Of a stretch of DNA of 64,000 nt, positions 56,604-64,000 are shown piece by piece. The notes below the pieces were generated by a model, which saw only the letters and a list, made by a program, of their open reading frames with translations, was not told where the DNA came from and did not search any database. This stretch comes from Cranoglanis bouderius (taxonomy: Eukaryota > Chordata > Actinopteri > Siluriformes > Cranoglanididae). The DNA is taken from assembly GCA_023630585.1 (NCBI GenBank), contig CM042551.1, forward strand, positions 3,695,001-3,759,000, read 5' to 3'. A program made the translations under genes and the position numbers. Each line of letters begins with the position of its first letter. Positions within the stretch are counted from its first letter, which is position 1.

Positions 56604-57692
56604 GTTAGTTTGTTGTTTGTCATTTACACCCAATTAAGAAGATTTAGAATTCAATTCAAATGAGCTGTTCTTAATATAAAATCTAAACTTGCTATTTTTA
56701 ATCTAATCTATCATCTTTACAAAAGCCCATCGTATTTACAGTTTTGTGCTAGCTACCTGTAATATTATGTAGATAATATGCTGCTACTTCAGTAATGCCT
56801 CTCAGCCTAAAGGCAGCCTACTCAGTACATTCCCTAATGGACAATTTCCAGTGGATATTATGTTGAATATGGGATTTTAATGGGAGTTCATAATACGTTA
56901 TTGTTATCTCACAATCCAGATGTTTTTTGTTTTTTTTTATTGATAGCCATGGTCTTATCTCCATGGGATTTTTTTTTTTTTATGAGTTAATATGAATTTT
57001 ACATTATACTTTACATGTTACTATCTTGTTCAGAACTTGCAACTCATAATATAAGTTCAGGTTTTAACTGAGAATGGGAAATGGGAATATGGAGAATATT
57101 ATAGTAGTGCCATTTGCACAATGCAGTTCCAAAGACGAACTGGGCTTTAGGTGTCTTCCATGACAAGCTAAGATGAACCACCATGAATTTGAATGTGGTC
57201 CCATATAATGTATATACAGTAAAGCATATAATAGAAAAGCCCCATGGATTGACATGAACTTACAGATTCTAATTATAAAGGATATTTAATATTTAATATT
57301 ATTATATATATACCCACAGAGTTATATTAACACTACCAAGCTAGCTATTAACGTTTAGCTACGCCATTGACAACCCCTCGGTGTAACTTTAACCAACTAG
57401 CTATATTTAATACCTTATTTTAGATGTGTTTTTCTAACCAACTCCAACGACATTGCACTGCTGTCAAGCGTATTCAATAGTACAGAGCCACACCCATGAC
57501 ATGCGGGTAAAAAAAACCAATATACTGTGGCCACGAATAAAGAATTCGTTCCCACGACTTATTAATACGTGAGCATGTTTTATTAATTTGTTCCCTGGTT
57601 TAAGGTAAACGTGTTCGAGGGAACGAATTAGTAAAACGCGCTCACGATTTACCTAGAATGAGAGAACAAATTAATAAAACGTGGCCATGATA

Positions 57693-58187
57693 CACAGTAC
57701 TGTGCAAAAGTTTTAGGCACATGCGAAGAAATGCTGTAGAGCCAAGATGCCTTCAAAATAATGAAATAAAATGTTTCTACATTAAAAAAAAAAAAAAAAA
57801 ATACAGTAAAGAGCAGTAAACAGTAGTAAATGAAACAAAGTCAATATTTGGTGTGACAAAAATAACTAAATAAAAATCGTAGTCTCCGGTACAATGTGTG
57901 CAGTTTTATAAGGAAATGAGCTGGTGAGTTTTATTGAGCATCTTGCAGAACCAGACACAGTTCTTCTGGAGACTTTGACTTTCGCACTCGCTTCTTATTT
58001 CTGCAGCGAAACCCAGCAGCCTTCATTGTGTTTTTTTGTCTGAAAAGTGTCTCTTACGTAATATACTGCTTTCTTTAATGACATACAAACATTTTTCTGT
58101 AACATTTAATTTTGTGCTGGAAAACTAATGTTTGGGAATCTGAAATGTTTTTTGTACTGACTTGATAATGTAGAAGTCATAAAATAA

Positions 58188-58190
<3 letters not shown>
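57693..58190 (-). mobile_element. non-autonomous DNA transposon (family R3), truncated copy
   Basis: It starts after TA with CACAGTACTGTGCAAAAGTT and TTAGGCACATGC. It runs through CAAAGTCAATATTTGGTGTG and CAGACACAGTTCTTCTGGAG to GAAAACTAATGTTTGGGAAT. The far inverted repeat is replaced by a TA/CA microsatellite. The same sequence in opposite orientation lies at 62374-62901. Confidence 0.85.
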
Positions 58191-58250
<60 letters not shown>

Positions 58251-58286
58251 ATATACATATATATATATACATGTATATATATATGT

Positions 58287-58371
<85 letters not shown>

Positions 58372-58375
58372 AGTA
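58190..58375. repeat. (TA)n/(CA)n compound microsatellite
   Basis: Two long TA runs either side of a short CA run. TA runs of this length can extrude cruciforms and are prone to breakage. It adjoins the broken end of the R3 element. Confidence 0.95.
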
Positions 58376-59302
58376 TACAGTATATACAGTATATATATAG
58401 CAGTAACAACCTGGGCAGTAGCCATGATAGCACATCTTAGAGTCCTAGCATTTATAACACACGCAAACCCGCAAATGGCATGTGCAGGTTCACACAGTTA
58501 GGTCTGCGTTTTCAAAACATTTTGTGTACACGGGAGGACAAAATATAGCGAAAAATTTCCATATACCAGGGTGGATAATACTTTAGATTGAAACTAAATA
58601 GTCTCTTGATTGAGCTTGTGAACACAGGGTAAAGCTTGGCAGTGGAAGTCCTTTAAGTACTCCAAATGCTGTGGAAAATGTTGTGTATCATGAACCCCAA
58701 GTGAATTTTAACCTGGTTTCTTTGTCTGTATGTGTGTATCCATGTCTCTGACTATTTGTCTTCTATGTCTTCACCTATTTGTCCTGATCATTTTTATAAT
58801 CTGGAAACAGCGTTGTTTTATTATACTTATTTATTCTCTAATGCAATTTATTTACAAATTGAATCTATGAAACTCATCTTACCCATGACTGTCACCTCAG
58901 AGTGGGCGGACAGACATTGTCGTCAGGAGGTTCGTGTTCCGCTGTGCACTTGTGCCCATTTCCTTTTCGAATTAATGATCTTAATGAGTTTCTAGTGTGC
59001 TGTTCCGCTAGTTTGTGCCCAAACCTAACACGTCAGCTGTAATGTCGTTCCACGGCTCGGTTTTTTATCGACCGACGATTCGGCTCTGGGTCTCTGCGCT
59101 AGTTGCCCCTTCGAGTGGAAAAGCTTCTTCTGGAGAGGCAAAATGGCACTCTGAAGGGCTTTCCCTCAGACGAGCGGAGAGGGTGGAAGGGCACTCAACA
59201 GGGACTTTGGTGTAACAGATGGAGGTGGGAGTGTAATTCAGCAGTGGAAACAGGCAGAGAGGGACAGAGAAAGTGGTGCAGCGTAAGTTTGCAGTAATGA
59301 CT

Positions 59303-59303
<1 letters not shown>

Positions 59304-59360
<57 letters not shown>
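59304..59360. repeat. (GT)n microsatellite
   Basis: About 28 pure GT units. Confidence 0.95.
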
Positions 59361-59370
<10 letters not shown>

Positions 59371-61184
59371 TTTTATGTGGCGCTTTGAAAATATGCACCA
59401 AAAGGGGACAGAACATTTTCAGGGTTTGTCCTTTGCACGTATTATTCTGCAGTGAGCTATTGATATTCAGTGCAGACGCATGTTCTCCACAGTGTCTGAA
59501 ACATTGGCAGACTATGTCGGAGAAACACGGACTTTAAGCAGCAGTCAATACACAAATGCAGGCCAGTGATCACAAAATCAGTAAACTGTAACGAACAATC
59601 ATTTTATTTCACCGGCTGAACGAGCCACTATGCAGAGGCCTCCGCCTTCTTAGGGCTGTGATATTTTCATGGTTATTTATCAAAGCCATAGTGGACCGGT
59701 GTCAGCGCTTGACCAGTTGTGTAGCCAGGAATCCGTTTCATTTCATGGGGAGCATCTTCAGAAAAGCTTGGTTTTTTTTTTTATGTAACACGTTTTGATA
59801 TGCAAATGATAATGATGATTCAGTGAATATGATAATTAGTCCAATGAGCATGCATTAGCTACTTTCCCCTGAAAAGAGTTGGCAGTGCTGGTTGTCAGTC
59901 TGCATTTAAAGCTGTATGATCCAGCGCTAAAAATATTAAAATGCAGCTCACGGTTGTTCACAGTGCAGCCTCGGCTCTGAATACTGTCGTTGTGTGTGCA
60001 CGAAATGCATAAATTTCACCTAATATCTACCTCTGAATGCAAACACAGCCACTACGTAAGAGCGGTGCATGGATGTGATTTTGACGGATATTTAAAAAGC
60101 CTTTGTAAACTCCTTGCCTTAGTCAGTTGCCTACTAAGTAGTCAGTCATGAGGCGGTGATTAATAATGTTGCATGAATCTGCTTAACACGTGAATACGAT
60201 GAGCAACTGACTAAATATTCCAACTTGTCTAAGGACGTGCATTAGCAAGGATCCAAATTGACGTCTTTTTAGTGAAGTCCACTCGGCGGCCATCTTGGCT
60301 ACACTCCTGGGCAGTCATATAAAAATAGAGGGTTATATATAAACATTTAAAAAAAATTCAGGTAGCTTGGGCTACCGCATACGCACATTTCTTCATAACT
60401 AAGGAGCATAGTGTCTTATATCTGTCCGTTTCTTATAGTTTCTTAACCAGCAAGGTGATAGGCTCTTTGTTCTGAGAGGCGGGACTTAAGTAATACAGCC
60501 ACCAAGTTGAGTGTTACATGCTGCTCTGTTCGTATTTAAAGATATGTTCTTGTCTCTGCTCACACCTTCTTCGGTTGCGTCTACGTCTTAGCAATTGACA
60601 GTTGAGCCGAAATGTTGTTGAGAGCTCAGAGTTCATTTCAGACCCAATCATAGGTATGATGTAGACTGTGATGTCTACACATGGTACAGTTTACCCAATT
60701 TTTTTTTACCCAGTTTGATCATTTGCCAGTTCCTACCAATTAGGTCACCTCTATCACACGACAGCTACCAGCTGTGGAGGTGGAAAACCGACACGTGTTT
60801 CCTCTGTGATATGTAAAGCCGTGGCATCTTTTCACACTGCTTTTCAATACTGAGCTGTCTGCCCTCTTCTGCATACATGAGCTCACAGATGCCCACGATT
60901 GGTCATTGTGACTGACAGAGGAGAGAGAGAGAGGGAGTTTGCCCCTCCGTTTTGCTCTCTCGGTTCCCGGAAGTCCGCATTCGAACGATTTTCTGTTGCA
61001 GCTGGTACACTTCTAACGAGAACTGAGAACAAATGACCGAACACGCTTCCCCCCGACTAAATAGCTTACCTCCGTTCAGCTCTACCCATTCCGGGTGGCA
61101 GAGAGCCGATGCTCTGTAATCCGCCACGTAATGCACAGGTCCACTTGTTGCCCGGATCCCGGATTTGATTACCATAATTATTCG

Positions 61185-61395
61185 TAATTAGCAAGCCAGT
61201 TCCATCGGGGAGCTTCAGACAGGGATCCCTGCGCTTAATTAAAAGGTTTATTCAGCGGCTTTAACGCTGGGCTGTCTGACCAAGAACAATTACGCTCACA
61301 GCTAATTAGCGACAAATGATTTAGCGTTGTAATGATGAGGCTACAGATTGAGGTTAATGACTGTAATGCCGGCGTGCAGCAGAAGATTTTGCAAA
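61185..61395. promoter_or_regulatory. candidate conserved non-coding element
   Basis: The most enhancer-like block in the intron. It combines several homeodomain-type cores (TCGTAATTAGC, CTTAATTAAAAGG, AGCTAATTAGCG, GAGGTTAATGAC) with even composition and no repeat similarity. Proposed by appearance, without alignment. Confidence 0.3.
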
Positions 61396-61488
61396 ACACA
61401 GCCGCATCGACAGCTAGCATACCAGTCAGATTTTTACTTTGATGCATGTCAAGAATGTGTTTTTTGACATTCTCGTTTTTGTTTCCCA

Positions 61489-61493
<5 letters not shown>

Positions 61494-61529
<36 letters not shown>
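61494..61529. repeat. (CA)n microsatellite
   Basis: Pure CA run. Confidence 0.95.
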
Positions 61530-61530
<1 letters not shown>

Positions 61531-61668
61531 TGTACTGTTGTGAAGCTCCGATCACATCCTGAGTCACTGTTCTCAGCCGACTGAATCGTTTTCAAAAAGA
61601 CGACCAAAACCCTCATTGTGCTAACAACTGAATGCATGTATGAGTGTCTCACTAACACACTAACTTTT

Positions 61669-61670
<2 letters not shown>

Positions 61671-61699
<29 letters not shown>
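61671..61699. repeat. (GT)n microsatellite
   Basis: Pure GT run. Confidence 0.9.
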
Positions 61700-61701
<2 letters not shown>

Positions 61702-61971
61702 CCACGAGTGAGCGAGAGATGCTCTCTGTCACCATAGCAACATGTTTCCGTAGTGTGTGGGAGAGCTTAAAGGGAGTAGGGATTAGGGAGCATGTGCCCA
61801 TGCTGACCCTCATGTGCGGGTCACAGGCTCCTGCAAAATTGATACGGCTTTTCTCTTTCATCTACTATCATGTGATGGGAAAGATTTCTTTGTGTCCTTT
61901 TAAAGGAATACTCCACCATTTTTGTTCCTAATCTCTATCACGCAGATAGGCGGATTAGCACCTCCGATTTG

Positions 61972-62135
61972 CTCCTAGGTGTGAATGTGTGTGTGTAGAA
62001 TGGTGACCTACGATGGACCGGCGTCCCATTCGGGGTATATTCCCCTCCTCGTGCCCAGTGTTCCTGGGATAAGCTCCGGATCCACGCCACTCTGACCAGG
62101 ATAAAATGCTTACTGAAGATGAATGAATGATGAAC
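61972..62135 (+). repeat. SINE-like 3' fragment
   Basis: Contains TAGGTGTGAATGTGTGTG, GATGGACCGGCGTCCCATTC, TGCCCAGTGTTCCTGGGATA, TCCGGATCC and GACCAGGATAAAATGCTTAC, ending in GATGAATGAATGA. It matches the two halves of the interrupted SINE at 34270-34900. Confidence 0.7.
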
Positions 62136-62373
62136 TCGATATTGAGAAAACAGCATAAATGATCAGGAGAATAACAAGGCTCAGGACTTTCACAGCTGTA
62201 AGGGTTGGCAAGACTTCGCCAATAAATGAGTGTTCTTTGAGTTTTTTATATAGAAGAGAGTCAGGAAGTGAACTGGAAGTCAATGGCAGAGGCTAGAGAT
62301 TAGAGACCGCTGCTGTCATTTTATTTGGAACTGAATGGATTCGCATGTCGTGGTACATATTCTTACATTGGTA

Positions 62374-62901
62374 CAGTACTGTGCAAAAGTTTTAGACACC
62401 CCCTTAACTTTGTTATAGGTTTTTTTTATTTTATGGCTTCTACGTGATCAAGTCGGTACAAAAAAACATTTTAGATTCCCAAACATTAGTTTCCTAGCAC
62501 AAAATGAAATGTTACAGAAAAATGTTTGTATGTCATTAAAGAAAGCAGCGTATTATGTAAGAGAAGGCTAAACACAATGAAGGCTGCTGGGTTTCGCTGC
62601 AAAAATAAGAAGCGAGTGCGAAAGTGTCCAGAAGAACTGTGTCTGGTTCTGTAAGATGCTCAATAAAACTCACCAGCTCATTTCCTTATAAAACTGCCCA
62701 CACTGTACCGGAGACTACTATTTTTATTTATTTTATTTTTTTTGTCACACCAAATATTGACTTTGTTTCATTTACTACTGTTTACTGCTCTTTACTGTAT
62801 TTTTTTTTTTTTAATGTAGAAACATTTAACTTCATTATTTTGAAGGCATCTTTGCTCTACAGCATTTCTCTGCATGTGCCTAAAACTTTCGCACAGTACT
62901 G
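62374..62901 (+). mobile_element. non-autonomous DNA transposon (family R3), full copy, about 528 bp
   Basis: TA at 62372-62373 is followed by CAGTACTGTGCAAAAGTTTT. The right end is AAACTTTCGCACAGTACTG, its inverted repeat, with TA at 62903-62904. The body matches 57693-58190 in reverse. The open frames in it do not resemble a transposase. Confidence 0.85.
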
Positions 62902-63807
62902 CGTATAAAAAAATTAAACGGAAAAAAATGGCAAAGATCGAGAAGGAGTCTTCTATTTTTACGCAAAGAAATAATAAAAAGGTCAGCATTCTTGTGTACT
63001 TTTTAAACGCAGCTAAAATCATGTCTCTTTTATTTAGCTATGTGTATGATTTGTTTTTTCGTGGTTGTCTAACAAGCGTTAGTTGTATTTGGGCCATTTT
63101 TGACCCACGTTACAAATATCGTTTGTATCATAACTGACCTAGACTTAACCATATTTGATCTGGGATTCAGGTATTCATTTTCCCCTGTTATTTATGTATT
63201 TATTTATTTATTTGCTTGCTTATTTACTTACGTATTACTTCCTTATGTACTCACTTGCTTAGCCAGCTGTTTGTTTGGTTGATTGTTCGATATATTTCTG
63301 TTTTTAGCTTGTCACATTTTTTTAAACGCTTGATTTTCAGCTTTTTTCTTTCCGTCCTGTGAAGCACTCTGAGCTGCTCTACTGTAAAATTTGTGCTGTA
63401 TAGACTGTATAGAGATTACCGTTGTTGCTGTTGATGTTTGCGCTGCTGCTGCTATTGTTATTGCTGTAGCTGCTGCTGCAGGTCTTTTGGTCCCCTAGCT
63501 GTCTATAGAATAAAAAGCAGAGCACTCGCTGTGTCGGTGTGCGCTGTGTGTCGCTTTGTGCGTGCACACATCACCCTGCACCGCACTATTATCTCTGGTG
63601 GAGGTGTGCTAATCCAGGTCCCAGAGCAGTGAAGGATCATGGGGAACAGAGCGAAGGCAGCAATCACCGGCTCTGCTGGAGGTCTGAGAATCGGAAGGAT
63701 TGTTATTCCTCCGTGTTTAACTGGCAGAAAACAGCGAGGCCTGTCTGTGCCGAGAGCAAGGAGGACATCATTTCCTCTCAGAGTCATTAGCCTTTACCAC
63801 GAACACG

Positions 63808-63842
63808 TACACACACGCACACACACACACACTCACACACAT
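63808..63842. repeat. (CA)n microsatellite, imperfect
   Basis: CA run with GCAC and CTCA interruptions, 140 bp upstream of the channel exon 2 acceptor. Confidence 0.85.
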
Positions 63843-63979
63843 ACTCCTGCATTTTGCGCTAATTTATGCCTTGTCGTATTATCGTAATAGCCGTTTCACA
63901 CCCACACATGCAAGTTATTTTTCTCCGTTTTCATGTACATTATTATTATTCCCTTCCTTTCTTTCTGTTTTTTCCCCAG

Positions 63980-64000
63980 AGTCCAGGTCGAGTTTTATGT
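63980..64000 (+). CDS. kcnt: KCNT-like channel, start of exon 2 (runs off the right edge)
   Basis: After a pyrimidine-rich acceptor TTTTTTCCCCAG the sequence completes the split Arg codon and then encodes VQVEFY and the first two bases of a Val codon. KCNT1 and KCNT2 both continue at this point with VQVEFY followed by V or M, then NEN. The phase and peptide match confirm that this is the next exon of the gene starting at 31629. Confidence 0.88.

Larger units (their letters stand above)
31718..63979 (+). other. kcnt: KCNT-like intron 1 (32.3 kb)
   Basis: The two bases AG at the exon 1 end and the A at 63980 rebuild an AGA Arg codon, so exon 1 joins exon 2 in frame across this interval. I found no other coding exon on either strand. 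The open frames here fall in simple repeats or transposon relics. Stretches with no repeat that I recognise include 36100-37560, 37680-39900, 42250-43600, 51260-51850, 53530-56390 and 59400-61480; some of these carry candidate regulatory elements, listed separately. Confidence 0.85.

Noticed and set aside
63639..63887. Frame starting MGNRAKAAIT just upstream of channel exon 2
   Set aside because: It ends in a CA-repeat-derived His-Thr tail, does not resemble a KCNT N-terminus, and has no donor site that joins exon 2 in phase.

Overview
This window is vertebrate nuclear DNA, almost certainly from a teleost fish. Coding sequence is sparse and split into exons with GT/AG junctions. There are dozens of long (CA)n/(GT)n tracts, several Tc1-family transposons, a tRNA-derived SINE and many small inverted-repeat elements. 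Species cannot be read from the sequence; an otophysan fish such as a catfish is possible but unproven. No bacterial features, CRISPR array or operon is present.

Three genes are supported. (1) Positions 12238-12398 on the minus strand hold the first coding exon of dynamin-2 (dnm2), with the P-loop of the GTPase domain. The rest of dnm2 lies beyond the left edge, so 1-12237 is read as dnm2 intron 1. (2) Positions 14478-24348 on the plus strand hold a complete nine-exon qtrt1, the catalytic subunit of queuine tRNA-ribosyltransferase. All junctions keep frame and give a 424-residue protein with catalytic and zinc-binding residues in place. (3) Position 31629 on the plus strand starts the first coding exon of a KCNT (Slack/Slick, Slo2) sodium-activated potassium channel. 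Its second exon begins at 63980 and runs off the right edge, so the right half of the window is one intron of about 32 kb.

Layout. 1-12237: dnm2 intron with a SINE, a degenerate 1-kb tandem array and many microsatellites. 12399-14477: shared divergent promoter region with CCAAT and GC boxes at both ends. 14478-24348: qtrt1, with tandem arrays in introns 5, 7 and 8. 24349-31628: a near-intact Tc1 element at 25988-27490, two Tc1 relics, and the start of a cluster of diverged GGTTCT-rich repeats around the channel promoter. 31718-63979: the channel intron, with a solo-LTR-like insertion inside a SINE, a 1.9-kb minisatellite with higher-order structure, a 0.85-kb foldback element, an inverted pair of small transposons, and a few low-repeat stretches that could be enhancers.

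The genes do not form one pathway: dynamin-2 works in membrane fission, QTRT1 in tRNA wobble modification, and KCNT in neuronal potassium current. The most interesting point is positional. In human, DNM1 and KCNT1 share 9q34 and DNM3 and KCNT2 share 1q, while DNM2 on 19p13 has no KCNT neighbour. A KCNT gene beside dnm2, with residues matching neither paralogue cleanly, could be a third KCNT ohnologue lost in mammals.
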